Part shown: positions 1 to 12,316 of the stretch, piece by piece
Layout of the letters: each line of letters begins with the position of its first letter
How positions within the stretch are numbered: position 1 is the first letter of the stretch
Assembly (NCBI GenBank): GCA_018710785.1
Contig: DVJD01000001.1
Coordinates: 1-36,519, forward strand
Source: Candidatus Fimimorpha excrementavium
Lineage (GTDB): Bacteria > Bacillota > Clostridia > Lachnospirales > Lachnospiraceae
Direction: 5' to 3'
DNA length: 36,519 bases
Translations under genes and position numbers: made by a program
Notes under the pieces: model-generated
Seen by the model: the letters and a program-made list of their open reading frames with translations, nothing else
Told to the model about the DNA's origin: nothing
The model's database searches: none

Positions 1-1
1 A

Positions 2-3000
2 GAGCGTGTTATCGTCAGCCAGCTTGTCCGTTCACCCGGCATCTACTATGCAATCGCTCATGACAAGCTGGGCAAGAAGCTCTACTCCTGCACGGTGATT
101 CCCAACAGGGGCGCATGGCTGGAGTATGAGACAGATTCCAATGATGTGTTCTATGTGCGTGTCGACCGGACCAGAAAGGTTCCGATTACGGTTCTGATCC
201 GCGCCCTTGGCGTGGGCACCAACGCGGAAATCGTGGAGCTGTTCGGCGAGGAGCCGAAGATCCTGGCCAGCTTCGGCAAGGATACGGCTACCAACTACCA
301 GGAAGGCCTTCTGGAGCTTTACAAGAAGATCCGTCCCGGCGAGCCGCTGGCGGTGGAGAGTGCCGAGAGTCTGATCAATGCCATGTTTTTCGATCCGCGC
401 CGCTATGACCTGGCGAAGGTGGGCCGTTATAAATTCAATAAAAAGCTGTCCTTCCGGAACCGTATCCGCGGCCATGTGCTGGCGGAGGATGTAGTTAATA
501 CCGCTACCGGCGAGATCATCGCTGAAAAGGGCACAACGGTGACCCGGGAGCTGGCGGACGACATCCAGTACGCAGCCGTGCCGTACGTCTGGATTCAGAC
601 AGAGGAAAGAACGGTAAAGGTTCTTTCCAATATGATGGTGGATATTACCCGTTGGGTAGATGTGGACCCGAAGGAGGTTCACGTGACAGAAGAGGTATAT
701 TATCCGGTTCTGGAGAAGATTCTGGAGGAGCATACCGACCTGGAGGAAATCAAGGAAGCCATCCGGCGTCAGATTCACGATCTGATTCCCAAGCACATTA
801 CAAAGGATGATATTTTCGCATCCATTAACTATAACATGCACCTGGAGCACGGTCTGGGCAACGATGACGATATCGATCATCTGGGCAACCGCCGTATCCG
901 CGCGGTGGGCGAGCTGCTGCAGAACCAGTACCGGATCGGCCTTTCCCGTCTGGAAAGGGTAGTGCGGGAGCGTATGACCACCCAGGATATGGATACGATT
1001 TCTCCCCAGTCTCTGATCAATATCAAGCCGGTGACGGCTGCGGTAAAGGAGTTCTTCGGTTCTTCGCAGCTGTCTCAGTTTATGGATCAGAACAACCCGC
1101 TGGGCGAGCTGACCCATAAAAGACGTCTCTCTGCCCTGGGTCCCGGCGGTCTGTCCCGTGACAGGGCCGGATTCGAGGTCCGTGACGTACACTATTCCCA
1201 TTACGGAAGAATGTGCCCCATTGAGACGCCTGAAGGACCCAATATCGGTCTGATCAACTCTCTGGCATGCTACGCCAGAATTAATGAGTACGGCTTTGTG
1301 GAGGCTCCCTACCGCAGAATCGACAAGTCCGATCCGGCGAATCCGAGGGTGACGGACGAGGTCGTTTACATGACGGCGGATGAGGAAGATAATTATCACG
1401 TTGCGCAGGCGAACGAAGAGCTGGATGCGGATGGACATTTCGTGAGAAATATGGTGTCCGGCCGTTATCGTGAAGAAACCCAGTCCTATCCGAAGACTGT
1501 ATTTGACTTCATGGACGTTTCCCCTAAGATGGTGTTCTCCGTGGCGACCGCTCTGATTCCCTTCCTGGAGAACGACGACGCGAACCGTGCGCTGATGGGA
1601 TCCAACATGCAGCGTCAGGCCGTGCCGCTGATGCTGACGGAAGCGCCAGTGGTGGGAACCGGTATGGAAGAAAAGACGGCGGTGGACTCCGGCGTCTGCG
1701 TGGTGGCAAAACACAGCGGTGTCGTAGAGCGTTCCGCGTCCAATGAAATCATCATCAAGTGTGACGATGGCACCAGAGATGTGTACCATCTGACGAAATT
1801 CGCGAGAAGCAATCAGAGCAACTGCTACAATCAGAAGCCGATTGTATACAAAAATGACCGTGTGGAAGCCGGAGAGGTGATCGCGGACGGACCGTCCACC
1901 TGCCAGGGTGAGCTGGCCCTCGGAAAGAATCCTCTGATCGGATTTATGACATGGGAAGGATATAACTACGAGGATGCTGTCTTGCTGAGCGAGCGTCTCG
2001 TACAGGAAGACGTTTATACGTCCATTCATATTGAAGAATACGAAGCAGAAGCCAGAGATACGAAGCTGGGACCGGAAGAGATCACAAGAGATGTTCCGGG
2101 TGTCGGCGAAGATGCCCTGAAGGATCTGGATGAGCGCGGTATTATCCGTGTCGGCGCCGAGGTCCGCGCGGGGGATATCCTGGTCGGAAAAGTGACACCG
2201 AAGGGCGAGACGGAGCTGACGGCGGAAGAACGTCTGCTGCGTGCCATCTTTGGTGAAAAAGCGAGAGAAGTCAGAGACACATCTCTGAAGGTGCCCCATG
2301 GTGCATATGGTATCATCGTGGATGCCAAAGTATTCACCAGAGCAAACAGCGATGAACTGTCACCGGGCGTCAACGAGACGGTTCGCATTTATATCGCCCA
2401 GAAACGTAAGATTTCGGTCGGCGATAAGATGGCCGGACGTCACGGCAACAAGGGTGTTGTCTCCAGAGTTCTGCCTGTGGAAGATATGCCATTCCTTCCA
2501 AACGGCCGTCCGCTGGATATCGTATTGAACCCTCTGGGTGTGCCGTCCCGTATGAATATCGGACAGGTGCTGGAAATCCACTTGAGCCTTGCGGCAAAAG
2601 CGCTTGGATTCAACATTTCAACGCCGGTGTTTGACGGTGCGGACGAAGTGGATATCATGAATACATTGGAAGTTGCCAATGATTATGTCAATACAAGCTG
2701 GGAGGAATTCCAGGAAAAATATAAAGATGTTCTGAAACCGGAAGTGATGGAATATTTGGGTGACCATCTGGAACACAGAGAACTGTGGAAAGGCGTGCCT
2801 CTGCAGAGAGACGGAAAGGTTCGTCTGCGCGATGGACGTACCGGAGAATATTTCGACAGTCCTGTCACCATCGGACACATGCACTATCTGAAGCTGCATC
2901 ATCTGGTAGACGATAAGATCCATGCACGTTCTACCGGTCCTTACTCCCTGGTAACACAGCAGCCTTTGGGCGGTAAAGCACAGTTCGGCGGACAGCGTTT

Positions 3001-3445
3001 CGGAGAAATGGAAGTTTGGGCTCTGGAGGCTTATGGCGCATCGTATACGCTTCAGGAAATCATGACCGTGAAATCCGATGATGTGGTTGGCCGTGTGAAG
3101 ACCTACGAAGCGATTATTAAAGGCGAAAATATTCCAGAACCTGGCATTCCGGAATCCTTCAAGGTATTGCTGAAGGAACTGCAGTCTCTGGGACTGGACG
3201 TGAGAGTCCTGAGAGACGACAACACAGAAGTGGAATTGATGGAAAGTGTTGACTATGGCAATACCGATTTCCGTTCCATCATGGAAGGGGATGAGCGTCA
3301 CTATAATGAAGATGAATTCGGCGCATACGGTTATACGAAGCAGGAAGTATCTGACGGAGAATTCGTCAATGTGGAAGAAAAGAATGACGATCAGGAAGAT
3401 TCCTCAGATTATGAAGATGATTTTGCCGAAGACATTGATGAATAA
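2..3445 (+). CDS. rpoB: RNA polymerase beta subunit RpoB, 5'-truncated
   Basis: This is the beta subunit of RNA polymerase, which forms one side of the active-site cleft. The reading frame is open from base 2, where it already reads ERVIVSQL, a segment that lies well inside bacterial RpoB. The start and roughly 120-140 residues are therefore outside the window (inferred from family length), and 1147 codons remain. Visible landmarks are the rifampicin-pocket segment [14 protein letters not shown] at about bases 1061-1141, the [18 protein letters not shown] block, [12 protein letters not shown] near 2420, and the C-terminal [24 protein letters not shown] clamp block near 2970, split here only by eye. 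The rifampicin-pocket Gln, Asp, His and Ser are the wild-type residues. An acidic C-terminal tail follows, as is usual in Firmicutes. It ends 19 bases before rpoC, so the two are surely co-transcribed. Confidence 0.99.
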   Translation, partial: ERVIVSQLVRSPGIYYAIAHDKLGKKLYSCTVIPNRGAWLEYETDSNDVFYVRVDRTRKVPITVLIRALGVGTNAEIVELFGEEPKILASFGKDTATNYQEGLLELYKKIRPGEPLAVESAESLINAMFFDPRRYDLAKVGRYKFNKKLSFRNRIRGHVLAEDVVNTATGEIIAEKGTTVTRELADDIQYAAVPYVWIQTEERTVKVLSNMMVDITRWVDVDPKEVHVTEEVYYPVLEKILEEHTDLEEIKEAIRRQIHDLIPKHITKDDIFASINYNMHLEHGLGNDDDIDHLGNRRIRAVGELLQNQYRIGLSRLERVVRERMTTQDMDTISPQSLINIKPVTAAVKEFFGSSQLSQFMDQNNPLGELTHKRRLSALGPGGLSRDRAGFEVRDVHYSHYGRMCPIETPEGPNIGLINSLACYARINEYGFVEAPYRRIDKSDPANPRVTDEVVYMTADEEDNYHVAQANEELDADGHFVRNMVSGRYREETQSYPKTVFDFMDVSPKMVFSVATALIPFLENDDANRALMGSNMQRQAVPLMLTEAPVVGTGMEEKTAVDSGVCVVAKHSGVVERSASNEIIIKCDDGTRDVYHLTKFARSNQSNCYNQKPIVYKNDRVEAGEVIADGPSTCQGELALGKNPLIGFMTWEGYNYEDAVLLSERLVQEDVYTSIHIEEYEAEARDTKLGPEEITRDVPGVGEDALKDLDERGIIRVGAEVRAGDILVGKVTPKGETELTAEERLLRAIFGEKAREVRDTSLKVPHGAYGIIVDAKVFTRANSDELSPGVNETVRIYIAQKRKISVGDKMAGRHGNKGVVSRVLPVEDMPFLPNGRPLDIVLNPLGVPSRMNIGQVLEIHLSLAAKALGFNISTPVFDGADEVDIMNTLEVANDYVNTSWEEFQEKYKDVLKPEVMEYLGDHLEHRELWKGVPLQRDGKVRLRDGRTGEYFDSPVTIGHMHYLKLHHLVDDKIHARSTGPYSLVTQQPLGGKAQFGGQRFGEMEVWALEAYGASYTLQEIMTVKSDDVVGRVKTYEAIIKGENIPEPGIPESFKVLLKELQSLGLDVRVLRDDNTEVELMESVDYGNTDFRSIMEGDERHYNEDEFGAYGYTKQEVSDGEFVNVEEKNDDQEDSSDYEDDFAEDIDE

Positions 3446-3447
3446 AT

Positions 3448-3455
3448 AGGAGGGA
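3448..3455 (+). promoter_or_regulatory. ribosome binding site of rpoC
   Basis: AGGAGGGA lies 9 bases before the ATG at 3465. It fixes the rpoC start and sits just after the rpoB stop codon. Confidence 0.85.
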
Positions 3456-3464
3456 GAGCCATAC

Positions 3465-6400
3465 ATGTCTGAAACAAATAATGAAACCTATCAGCCAATG
3501 AGTTTTGATGCCATAAAGATTGGCTTGGCTTCACCGGAAAAGATCAGGGAATGGTCCCACGGCGTTGTGACAAAACCGGAAACCATTAACTATCGTACCC
3601 TGAAGCCGGAAAAGGACGGCTTGTTCTGCGAACGTATTTTCGGACCGAGCAAGGACTGGGAATGCCATTGCGGAAAGTATAAGAAGATCCGTTATAAGGG
3701 CGTTATCTGTGACCGCTGCGGCGTAGAGGTGACAAAAGCAAGTGTGCGCCGTGAGCGTATGGGCCATATTGAACTGGCAGCTCCGGTATCCCATATCTGG
3801 TATTTCAAGGGGATTCCCAGCCGTATGGGCCTGATCCTGGACATCTCCCCAAGGACGCTGGATAAAGTATTGTATTTTGCATCTTATATTGTTCTGGATC
3901 CAGGCAACACGAATCTGCAGTATAAGCAGGTGCTCTCCGAAAGAGAGTACCGCGATGCGGTCGATGAGTGGGGCGGCGGTGCGTTCCGTGTGGGAATGGG
4001 CGCAGAAGCCGTAAAGGAACTTCTTCACGACATTGATCTGGAAGCGGATTCTCTGGAACTGCGCACGGCGCTGAAGGACGCTTCCGGGCAGAAGCGTGCA
4101 AGAATCATCAAGAGACTGGAAGTCGTAGAAGCATTCCGGGTTTCCGGAAATAAGCCGGAGTGGATGATCATGGATGCCATTCCGGTGATTCCGCCGGATC
4201 TTCGTCCCATGGTACAGCTGGATGGAGGCCGTTTTGCCACTTCCGATTTGAATGATTTATATAGAAGAATTATCAACCGCAACAACCGTCTGGCCCGTCT
4301 CCTGGAACTGGGGGCGCCGGACATCATTGTGAGAAATGAAAAGCGTATGCTTCAGGAGGCTGTCGATGCTCTGATTGACAATGGCCGAAGGGGAAGACCG
4401 GTGACAGGTCCCGGAAACCGTGCGCTGAAGTCTCTGTCTGACATGCTGAAAGGAAAGCAGGGACGGTTCCGTCAGAACCTGCTTGGTAAGCGTGTCGATT
4501 ATTCCGGCCGTTCCGTTATCGTCGTGGGACCGGAACTGAAGATTTATCAGTGCGGTCTGCCGAAAGAGATGGCCATCGAGCTGTTTAAACCGTTCGTTAT
4601 GAAAGAGCTGGTGGCAAAGGGAATCGCTCATAACATCAAGAGCGCGAAAAAGATGGTGGAGCGTCTGCAGACGGAAGTATGGGATGTGCTGGAGGATGTG
4701 ATCAAAGAACATCCGGTTATGTTAAACCGTGCTCCTACACTGCACCGTCTGGGTATCCAGGCATTCGAGCCGATCCTCGTGGAAGGAAAAGCCATTAAAC
4801 TGCATCCATTGGTATGTACCGCATTCAACGCTGACTTCGACGGTGACCAGATGGCTGTCCATCTGCCCCTTTCCGAAGAAGCCCAGGCAGAGTGCCGGTT
4901 CCTGCTTCTTTCTCCCAATAACCTGTTAAAGCCGTCGGACGGCGGTCCTGTGGCTGTTCCGTCTCAGGATATGGTTCTGGGTATTTACTATCTGACCCAG
5001 GAAAGACCGGGAGCCGTGGGAGAAGGCAAGTTCTTCAAGAGTGTAAATGAAGCCATCCTGGCTTATGAAAATAAGGTGATCACACTGCACTCCAAGATCA
5101 CGGTGCGTGTGACAAAGAAAATGCCGGATGGAAGAGTCTTGACAGGAAATGTACAGTCCACTCTGGGACGATTCATTTTCAATGAGATTCTTCCGCAGGA
5201 TCTGGGATTTGTGGACAGAAGCATCCCGGGCAATGAGCTGGCGCCGGAAGTTGATTTCCTGGTAAAGAAGGGAGAACTGAAAAAAATCCTGGAAAAGGTA
5301 ATCAATAATCACGGAGCCACAAAGACGGCCGAGGTGCTGGATTCCATCAAGGCCATGGGTTACAAGTATTCTACCCGTGCGGCCATGACGGTATCCGTAT
5401 CGGATATGACAGTACCTCCGGAAAAGCCAGAAATGATCAAGCAGGCACAGGATACGGTGGATATGATCGCCAAGAACTTCAAGCGCGGTCTGATCACCGA
5501 TGAGGAGCGTTACAAGGAAGTCATCGAAGTTTGGAAGAATACGGATGATACGCTGCAGGAGAAACTGATGGAGGGTCTGGATAAGTATAACAACATCTTC
5601 ATGATGGCGGATTCCGGTGCCCGCGGTTCCAATAAGCAGATCAAGCAGCTGGCCGGTATGCGTGGTTTGATGGCCGATACGACAGGTCATGCCATCGAAC
5701 TTCCCATCAAGTCCAACTTCCGTGAAGGACTGGACGTACTGGAATACTTCATCTCCGCCCACGGTGCCCGCAAGGGTCTGTCTGATACGGCCCTTCGTAC
5801 CGCTGACTCCGGTTACATGACGAGACGTCTGGTGGATGTATCCCAGGATCTGATTATCCGCGAAGTGGACTGCTGTGAAGGAAAGAGCATTCCTTACATG
5901 GAAGTAAAGGCGTTCATGGACGGAAAAGAAGTGATCGAAGATCTGAAGTCCCGTCTGACCGGCAGATATATCGCTGAGACGATCGTGGATCCGGATACGG
6001 GAGAAGTAGTCATCAAAGAAAACCATATGGTGACGCCGAAACGTGCCGCGAGAATCATGGAAGTTCTGGAAAAGCTGGGCAGAGATTCTGTGAAGATCCG
6101 TACAATCCTGACATGCCGCTGCCATATCGGTGTGTGTGCAAAATGTTATGGATCCAACATGGCGACAGGCCAGGCCGTTCAGGTGGGAGAAGCAGTGGGA
6201 ATCATCGCGGCTCAGTCCATCGGTGAACCTGGTACACAGCTGACCATGAGAACGTTCCATACGGGCGGTGTGGCCGGCGGAGATATCACACAGGGTCTTC
6301 CCCGTGTGGAAGAATTGTTCGAGGCACGTAAGCCGAAGGGTCTTGCAATCATCACTGAGATTCCTGGTATTGCCACCATCAAGGATACCAAGAAAAAACG

Positions 6401-7193
6401 TGAGATCATCATCACAGATCCGGATACAGGAAACACGAAGACGTATCTGATTCCGTATGGTTCCAGAATCAAGATCATGGACGGTGCGACACTGGAGGCT
6501 GGTGATGAGCTGACCGAAGGAAGCATCAATCCCCATGACCTGTTAAAGATCAAAGGTGTCCGTGCAGTACAGGATTACATGATCCGTGAAGTACAGCGTG
6601 TATACCGCCTGCAGGGTGTGGAAATCAACGATAAGCACATTGAAGTCATCGTGCACCAGATGTTAAAGAAGATCCGCATCGAGGAAAGCGGAGACAGCGA
6701 TGTCCTTCCGGGTGTTTCCATGGATGTGCTGGATTTCGAAGAAATGAATGAGGCATTGACCGCAGAAGGAAAGAAACCGGCAGTAGGAAAGCAGATCATG
6801 CTTGGTATTACAAAGGCATCTCTTGCCACCAACTCCTTCCTGTCAGCCGCATCCTTCCAGGAGACCACAAAGGTTCTGACAGAGGCAGCCATCAACGGCC
6901 GCATCGATCCATTGATCGGTCTGAAGGAAAATGTCATCATCGGTAAGCCGATCCCGGCCGGAACCGGTATGAAGAGATACCGCTCCATTCGTCTGGATAC
7001 CGACGATGTGGTTGTGGAAAAAGATGAGGAAATCAAAGAAGAAGATTTCGCAAAAATCGTATCCGCAAGCCAGTCGGCAAAAGAAGAGGAAAAAATTCCG
7101 ATGACGGAAGAGGTCCCGGAGGAAACGGAAGAGGAAGAAGAGACCATCGATATCATCGAGGAAGACGATCCGCAGGAAAATCCGGAAGAATAA
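3465..7193 (+). CDS. rpoC: RNA polymerase beta' subunit RpoC
   Basis: This is the catalytic beta' subunit of RNA polymerase, 1242 aa, the usual size for Firmicutes, which lack the large insertions of proteobacterial beta'. The N-terminal zinc ribbon has C67, C69, C82 and C85. The catalytic magnesium loop NADFDGD is at residues 455-461. The second zinc site has C884, C891 and C894, with its first cysteine further upstream near DCCEG. The trigger-loop region [19 protein letters not shown] follows it. The last 45 residues or so are a low-complexity Glu/Asp tail, as also seen at the end of RpoB. The ATG with a strong AGGAGGGA site and the [10 protein letters not shown] start fit the family. Downstream there is no gene for 434 bases, so the rpoBC transcript ends separately from the str genes. 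Confidence 0.99.
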   Translation: MSETNNETYQPMSFDAIKIGLASPEKIREWSHGVVTKPETINYRTLKPEKDGLFCERIFGPSKDWECHCGKYKKIRYKGVICDRCGVEVTKASVRRERMGHIELAAPVSHIWYFKGIPSRMGLILDISPRTLDKVLYFASYIVLDPGNTNLQYKQVLSEREYRDAVDEWGGGAFRVGMGAEAVKELLHDIDLEADSLELRTALKDASGQKRARIIKRLEVVEAFRVSGNKPEWMIMDAIPVIPPDLRPMVQLDGGRFATSDLNDLYRRIINRNNRLARLLELGAPDIIVRNEKRMLQEAVDALIDNGRRGRPVTGPGNRALKSLSDMLKGKQGRFRQNLLGKRVDYSGRSVIVVGPELKIYQCGLPKEMAIELFKPFVMKELVAKGIAHNIKSAKKMVERLQTEVWDVLEDVIKEHPVMLNRAPTLHRLGIQAFEPILVEGKAIKLHPLVCTAFNADFDGDQMAVHLPLSEEAQAECRFLLLSPNNLLKPSDGGPVAVPSQDMVLGIYYLTQERPGAVGEGKFFKSVNEAILAYENKVITLHSKITVRVTKKMPDGRVLTGNVQSTLGRFIFNEILPQDLGFVDRSIPGNELAPEVDFLVKKGELKKILEKVINNHGATKTAEVLDSIKAMGYKYSTRAAMTVSVSDMTVPPEKPEMIKQAQDTVDMIAKNFKRGLITDEERYKEVIEVWKNTDDTLQEKLMEGLDKYNNIFMMADSGARGSNKQIKQLAGMRGLMADTTGHAIELPIKSNFREGLDVLEYFISAHGARKGLSDTALRTADSGYMTRRLVDVSQDLIIREVDCCEGKSIPYMEVKAFMDGKEVIEDLKSRLTGRYIAETIVDPDTGEVVIKENHMVTPKRAARIMEVLEKLGRDSVKIRTILTCRCHIGVCAKCYGSNMATGQAVQVGEAVGIIAAQSIGEPGTQLTMRTFHTGGVAGGDITQGLPRVEELFEARKPKGLAIITEIPGIATIKDTKKKREIIITDPDTGNTKTYLIPYGSRIKIMDGATLEAGDELTEGSINPHDLLKIKGVRAVQDYMIREVQRVYRLQGVEINDKHIEVIVHQMLKKIRIEESGDSDVLPGVSMDVLDFEEMNEALTAEGKKPAVGKQIMLGITKASLATNSFLSAASFQETTKVLTEAAINGRIDPLIGLKENVIIGKPIPAGTGMKRYRSIRLDTDDVVVEKDEEIKEEDFAKIVSASQSAKEEEKIPMTEEVPEETEEEEETIDIIEEDDPQENPEE

Positions 7194-7281
7194 CGGATGG
7201 ATGGCGGGCGGAATCCGGAATGCATGTCTGAATGGGTGACGGGATAAGCGCGGCAGTATAAATATAATAAATATATAGAAG

Positions 7282-7341
7282 AAAAAATGCAGGAAACGAC
7301 GGGAGGATGCTGATCCGAACGGGGAGGTCCTGCATTTTTTT
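7282..7341 (+). terminator. intrinsic terminator after rpoC
   Basis: AAAAAATGCAGGA at 7282-7294 pairs perfectly with TCCTGCATTTTTT at 7328-7340, leaving a 33-base loop and a T-run. The A-run on the left arm means it could also work from the other strand. The long loop makes the strength uncertain. The position 90 bases after the rpoC stop is right for the end of the rpoBC transcript. Confidence 0.75.
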
Positions 7342-7490
7342 GAATTAGAGTGACGGTCTGGAAGATGGTTTGCTCCCCTGCGGTCTGAGTATGATTAGCC
7401 AAAGAGAGGCAGGAGATGCTTTGCCGGATAGCTTCCGCTTAAAAGTTTATAACGATTCATGCGTTTGTCCGGAAGAAAATAAAAAATCGC

Positions 7491-7519
7491 TTGACAGAAA
7501 ACGATAGAGTGGATATAAT
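7491..7519 (+). promoter_or_regulatory. consensus sigma-A promoter of rpsL operon
   Basis: TTGACA at 7491-7496, a 17-base spacer and TATAAT at 7514-7519 match the sigma-A consensus at all twelve positions. The expected start is near 7526, giving a leader of about 100 bases before rpsL. Confidence 0.92.
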
Positions 7520-7627
7520 GAATAAGCGTGTACTAAGTTATGCGTTGTTTTGCATGATTTCTGGACAACCGAACCAGGTGTACACGGATACGAGAATTTA
7601 TATCTGAAATCGCAGGAGGTGAAATGA

Positions 7628-8050
7628 ATGCCAACATTTAATCAGTTAATCAGAAAAGGAAGACAGGTAGTAACAAAGAAGTCTACTGCTCCGGCATTGC
7701 AGAAGGGGTACAATTCTTTAAAGAAGAAGACAACAGATACATCTGCTCCTCAGAAGAGAGGTGTCTGCACAGCTGTTAAGACAGCTACTCCTAAGAAGCC
7801 TAACTCCGCTCTTAGAAAGATTGCCAGAGTTCGTCTTTCCAACGGAATCGAAGTAACCAGCTATATCCCAGGCGAAGGCCACAATCTGCAGGAGCACAGC
7901 GTTGTTCTGATCAGAGGCGGACGTGTTAAGGATTTGCCAGGTACCAGATATCACATCATCAGAGGTACACTGGATACAGCAGGTGTGGCGAACAGACGTC
8001 AGGCTCGTTCCAAGTACGGTGCCAAGAGACCGAAGGACGCTAAGAAATAA
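7628..8050 (+). CDS. rpsL: 30S ribosomal protein S12
   Basis: S12 sits at the decoding centre of the small subunit and controls accuracy of tRNA selection. The protein is 140 aa. It is longer than the E. coli form by about 13 residues, inserted around residues 24-37 ([10 protein letters not shown]...), as in other Firmicutes. The conserved blocks KKPNSALRK (56-64), [11 protein letters not shown] and [13 protein letters not shown] are all present. K56 and K101 are the lysines whose change gives streptomycin resistance in other bacteria (E. coli K43 and K88), and both are unchanged. The start is the ATG at 7628, seven bases after AGGAGGT (7614-7620). The ATG four bases earlier is out of frame. 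It is first in the str operon, under the promoter at 7491. Confidence 0.99.
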   Translation: MPTFNQLIRKGRQVVTKKSTAPALQKGYNSLKKKTTDTSAPQKRGVCTAVKTATPKKPNSALRKIARVRLSNGIEVTSYIPGEGHNLQEHSVVLIRGGRVKDLPGTRYHIIRGTLDTAGVANRRQARSKYGAKRPKDAKK

Positions 8051-8717
<667 letters not shown>

Positions 8718-8755
8718 TTTCGGTTAGAGGATAGTCGAATGACTTGACCAATCAT

Positions 8756-8773
8756 AAGGAGGAAAAAATCTTG
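8756..8773 (+). promoter_or_regulatory. ribosome binding site that fixes the TTG start of fusA
   Basis: AAGGAGG at 8756-8762 is followed 8 bases later by TTG (8771-8773). An in-frame TTG at 8744 lies upstream of this site and cannot be the start it serves. The next ATG is inside the first G-domain strand. Confidence 0.85.
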
Positions 8774-10888
8774 GCTGGAAGAGAATATCCATTAGAGAGA
8801 ACCAGAAATATCGGTATTATGGCTCATATTGATGCTGGTAAGACCACTCTGACAGAGCGTATCTTATATTATACCGGTGTTAACTACAAGATTGGTGATA
8901 CCCATGAAGGTACTGCTACCATGGACTGGATGGAGCAGGAGCAGGAAAGAGGTATCACAATTACTTCAGCTGCCACAACATGTCACTGGACATTGCAGGA
9001 GAATTGCAAGCCGAAGGCTGGAGCTCTTGAGCATCGTATTAATATTATTGATACCCCAGGACACGTTGACTTTACAGTTGAAGTAGAGCGTTCACTGCGT
9101 GTGCTTGACGGTGCAGTCGGTGTATTCTGTGCTAAGGGTGGTGTTGAGCCGCAGTCAGAAAATGTTTGGCGTCAGGCTGACACTTACAATGTACCCAGAA
9201 TGGCTTTCATCAACAAGATGGATATCCTGGGTGCCAACTTCTACGGAGCTGTGGATCAGATCCGTGAACGCCTGGGCAAAAACGCAATCATTCTGCAGCT
9301 TCCAATCGGTAAGGAAGATGATTTCAAGGGAATCATCGACCTGTTCGAAATGAAAGCATACATCTACAATGACGACAAGGGAGAAAACATTTCCATCGTT
9401 GATATCCCGGAAGACATGAAGGATGATGCAGAACTGTATCATACAGAGCTGATCGAAAAGATCTGCGAGCTGGATGATGACTTAATGATGGAATATCTGG
9501 AAGGGGAAGAACCATCCGTAGACAGCTTAAAGGCTGCTCTTCGTAAGGCTACCTGTGAATGTACAGCCGTTCCTGTATGCTGCGGCAGCGCTTACAGAAA
9601 TAAGGGTGTTCAGAAGCTTCTGGATGCTATTTTGGAATATATGCCTGCTCCAACCGATATTCCGCCTATCAAGGGTGTGGATGAAGAAGGCAACGAAGTT
9701 GTGAGACATTCTTCTGATGAAGAGCCGTTCTCCGCTTTGGTATTCAAGATTATGACTGACCCGTTTGTTGGTAAGCTGGCGTTCTTCCGTGTGTACTCCG
9801 GTACCATGAACTCCGGTTCTTACGTACTGAATGCCACAAAGGGCAAGAAGGAACGTGTGGGCCGTGTGCTTCAGATGCATGCCAACAAGCGCCATGAACT
9901 GGATAAAGTATACTCCGGTGATATCGCTGCTGCTGTAGGCTTCAAGTTCTCCACAACCGGTGATACCATCTGTGATGAACAGCATCCGGTTATACTGGAG
10001 TCCATGGAATTCCCGGAACCGGTTATCGAGCTGGCCATTGAGCCGAAGACAAAAGCCGGACAGGGCAAGATGGGTGAAGCTCTTGCAAAACTTGCAGAGG
10101 AAGACCCGACATTCCGTGCTCATACCGATCAGGAAACTGGTCAGACCATCATCGCAGGTATGGGTGAACTCCATCTGGAAATCATCGTTGACCGTCTGCT
10201 TCGTGAATTTAAGGTAGAGGCCAATGTTGGTGCTCCTCAGGTTGCTTACAAGGAAGCCATCACAAAGGCTGTGGATGTGGACAGCAAGTACGCAAAACAG
10301 TCCGGTGGTCGTGGTCAGTACGGTCACTGTAAGGTTCACTTTGAGCCAATGGATGCAAACGCAGAAGAAACATTCAAGTTCGACTCCACTGTTGTCGGCG
10401 GTGCGATTCCGAAGGAATACATTCCGGCTGTCGGAGAAGGTATCGAGGAAGCAACCAAGTGCGGTATCCTCGGCGGATTCCCGGTTGTGGGCGTTCATGC
10501 GACTGTATTTGATGGTTCTTACCATGAAGTCGATTCTTCTGAAATGGCATTCCATATCGCCGGATCCATGGCATTCAAGGAAGCTATGGCTAAGGCAAAC
10601 CCGGTTCTGCTGGAGCCAATCATGAAGGTGGAAGTAACCATGCCGGAAGAGTACATGGGAGATGTCATCGGTGATGTAAACTCTCGCCGCGGACGTATCG
10701 AAGGTATGGATGACCTGGGCGGCGGTAAGATCGTAAAGGCTTACGTTCCGCTGGCTGAAATGTTTGGTTATGCCACAGACCTGCGTTCCAAGACACAGGG
10801 CCGCGGAAACTATTCCATGTTCTTCGAAAGATATGAGCAGGTACCGAAGTCCGTACAGGAAAAGGTATTGGCTGATAAGAAGAAATAA
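8771..10888 (+). CDS. fusA: translation elongation factor G
   Basis: EF-G is the GTPase that drives translocation on the ribosome and, with RRF, ribosome recycling. From the TTG at 8771 it is 705 aa, beginning (M)[18 protein letters not shown], as in other Clostridia. The P-loop AHIDAGKT is at residues 18-25. The switch I ERGITI, the DTPGH box and NKMD (guanine specificity) follow. The later domains show the GMGELHLE and GGRGQYGHC blocks and the C-terminal domain V segment GDVNSRRG. The protein starts 53 bases after rpsG and is followed by a terminator, which separates it from tuf. The use of TTG for such an abundant protein is unusual but well supported by the ribosome binding site. Confidence 0.98.
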   Translation: MAGREYPLERTRNIGIMAHIDAGKTTLTERILYYTGVNYKIGDTHEGTATMDWMEQEQERGITITSAATTCHWTLQENCKPKAGALEHRINIIDTPGHVDFTVEVERSLRVLDGAVGVFCAKGGVEPQSENVWRQADTYNVPRMAFINKMDILGANFYGAVDQIRERLGKNAIILQLPIGKEDDFKGIIDLFEMKAYIYNDDKGENISIVDIPEDMKDDAELYHTELIEKICELDDDLMMEYLEGEEPSVDSLKAALRKATCECTAVPVCCGSAYRNKGVQKLLDAILEYMPAPTDIPPIKGVDEEGNEVVRHSSDEEPFSALVFKIMTDPFVGKLAFFRVYSGTMNSGSYVLNATKGKKERVGRVLQMHANKRHELDKVYSGDIAAAVGFKFSTTGDTICDEQHPVILESMEFPEPVIELAIEPKTKAGQGKMGEALAKLAEEDPTFRAHTDQETGQTIIAGMGELHLEIIVDRLLREFKVEANVGAPQVAYKEAITKAVDVDSKYAKQSGGRGQYGHCKVHFEPMDANAEETFKFDSTVVGGAIPKEYIPAVGEGIEEATKCGILGGFPVVGVHATVFDGSYHEVDSSEMAFHIAGSMAFKEAMAKANPVLLEPIMKVEVTMPEEYMGDVIGDVNSRRGRIEGMDDLGGGKIVKAYVPLAEMFGYATDLRSKTQGRGNYSMFFERYEQVPKSVQEKVLADKKK

Positions 10889-10908
10889 TAACTGCAAAAC
10901 GCTGGTTC

Positions 10909-10935
10909 CCTGCACGGGAAACCGTGCAGGATTTT
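10909..10935 (+). terminator. intrinsic terminator after fusA
   Basis: CCTGCACGG (10909-10917) pairs with CCGTGCAGG (10922-10930) around a GAAA tetraloop and is followed by ATTTTAAAA. The T-run is short, so read-through into tuf may be partial. Confidence 0.75.
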
Positions 10936-10946
10936 AAAAAATAGGC

Positions 10947-10975
10947 TTGCAAACTTCCTTGTTATGCAATATAAT
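10947..10975 (+). promoter_or_regulatory. sigma-A promoter of tuf
   Basis: TTGCAA at 10947-10952, a 17-base spacer and TATAAT at 10970-10975. It lies right after the fusA terminator and gives tuf its own transcript, with a leader of about 55 bases. Confidence 0.85.
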
Positions 10976-11038
10976 AGGGACAGTCTATGATACTAATAAT
11001 GTGCTAATGCGCACTTATTTTAAAGGAGGATTCAAATA

Positions 11039-12232
11039 ATGGCTAAAGCTAAATTTGAAAGAAGCAAACCACATTGTAACATTGGTACAATTGGACACGT
11101 TGACCATGGTAAGACAACTTTAACAGCTGCTATCACAAAGACTCTGCATGAGAGATTAGGTACAGGTGAAGCAGTTGCATTCGAAAACATCGATAAGGCT
11201 CCGGAAGAAAGAGAAAGAGGTATCACAATCTCTACAGCTCACGTTGAGTACGAAACAGCAAAGAGACATTACGCTCACGTTGACTGCCCAGGACATGCTG
11301 ACTACGTTAAGAACATGATCACTGGTGCTGCTCAGATGGACGGCGCTATCCTTGTTGTAGCTGCCACCGATGGTGTTATGGCTCAGACAAGAGAGCACAT
11401 CCTTCTGTCCCGTCAGGTAGGTGTACCTTACATCGTTGTATTCATGAACAAGTGTGATATGGTTGACGATGAAGAACTTCTGGAACTGGTTGAAATGGAA
11501 ATCCGTGAACTGCTGACAGAGTACGAGTTCCCGGGCGATGATATCCCGGTTATCCGTGGTTCCGCTCTGAAGGCTCTGGAAGATCCGAGCAGCGAGTGGG
11601 GTGACAGAATTATGGATCTGATGGATGCGGTAGACAGCTACATTCCGGATCCGGTTCGTGACACAGATAAGCCATTCCTGATGCCAGTAGAGGACGTATT
11701 CTCCATCACAGGCCGTGGTACGGTTGCTACAGGTAGAGTAGAGCGTGGTGTTCTTCACTTAAATGACAGCGTTGAAATCGTTGGTATTAAGGAAGAAAGC
11801 AGAACAGTCGTTGTAACAGGTATCGAAATGTTCCGTAAGCTGCTTGACGAAGCTCAGGCTGGTGATAACATCGGTGCTCTGCTGCGTGGTGTTCAGAGAA
11901 ATGAAATTGAAAGAGGACAGTGTCTGACAAAGCCAGGTTCTGTAAAGTGCCACAACAAGTTCACAGCTCAGGTATACGTTCTGACAAAGGATGAAGGTGG
12001 ACGTCATACTCCTTTCTTCAACAACTACAGACCTCAGTTCTACTTCAGAACAACTGACGTTACAGGTGTTTGCGAACTGCCGGCAGGTACAGAAATGTGT
12101 ATGCCAGGCGATAACGTAGAGATGACAATCGAACTGATCCATCCAGTAGCTATGGAGCAGGGTCTGCGTTTCGCTATCCGTGAAGGTGGACGTACAGTAG
12201 GTTCCGGTAGAGTTGTATCTATCGTTGAATAA
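11039..12232 (+). CDS. tuf: translation elongation factor Tu
   Basis: EF-Tu delivers aminoacyl-tRNA to the ribosomal A site as a GTP complex. It is 397 aa, the standard length. The G domain shows GHVDHGKT at residues 19-26, the switch [14 protein letters not shown] at 82-86 with the catalytic histidine, and NKCDM. Domains II and III follow with [13 protein letters not shown] and the C-terminal [11 protein letters not shown]. The ATG at 11039 has AGGAGG (11024-11029) 9 bases upstream. Codon choice shifts towards AGA, ACA, GTT and GCT compared with rpoB, as expected for a very highly expressed gene. It has its own promoter and terminator. Confidence 0.99.
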   Translation: MAKAKFERSKPHCNIGTIGHVDHGKTTLTAAITKTLHERLGTGEAVAFENIDKAPEERERGITISTAHVEYETAKRHYAHVDCPGHADYVKNMITGAAQMDGAILVVAATDGVMAQTREHILLSRQVGVPYIVVFMNKCDMVDDEELLELVEMEIRELLTEYEFPGDDIPVIRGSALKALEDPSSEWGDRIMDLMDAVDSYIPDPVRDTDKPFLMPVEDVFSITGRGTVATGRVERGVLHLNDSVEIVGIKEESRTVVVTGIEMFRKLLDEAQAGDNIGALLRGVQRNEIERGQCLTKPGSVKCHNKFTAQVYVLTKDEGGRHTPFFNNYRPQFYFRTTDVTGVCELPAGTEMCMPGDNVEMTIELIHPVAMEQGLRFAIREGGRTVGSGRVVSIVE

Positions 12233-12316
12233 TTTCCGCTTTAATTGTGGAACAGCGTGTGTGCGCTGTATAGTATAAAACGTATCATTTGATACATGTG
12301 TTCAAGCGTAAGAGAG

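Larger units (their letters stand above)
7194..7627. other. gene-free gap between rpoC and rpsL
   Basis: This 434-base stretch has no convincing coding sequence. It holds an intrinsic terminator (7282-7341), a consensus sigma-A promoter (7491-7519) and a leader of about 100 bases ahead of rpsL. Many Clostridia and Bacilli carry a small L7Ae-type ribosomal protein gene here (family knowledge). None is visible in any frame. Confidence 0.8.

Noticed and set aside
32-2299. 755-codon open frame on the minus strand opposite rpoB
   Set aside because: Mirror image of codon bias in a long, strongly biased gene; no ribosome site or protein features. Similar long antisense frames at 4926-6536 (rpoC), 9527-10915 (fusA) and 23988-25547 (RNase J) are rejected for the same reason.
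12245-12279. Promoter-like TTGTGG...TATAGTATAAA downstream of tuf
   Set aside because: It lies just upstream of the tuf terminator, so any transcript would end after about 60 bases; spacing and -35 match are poor.
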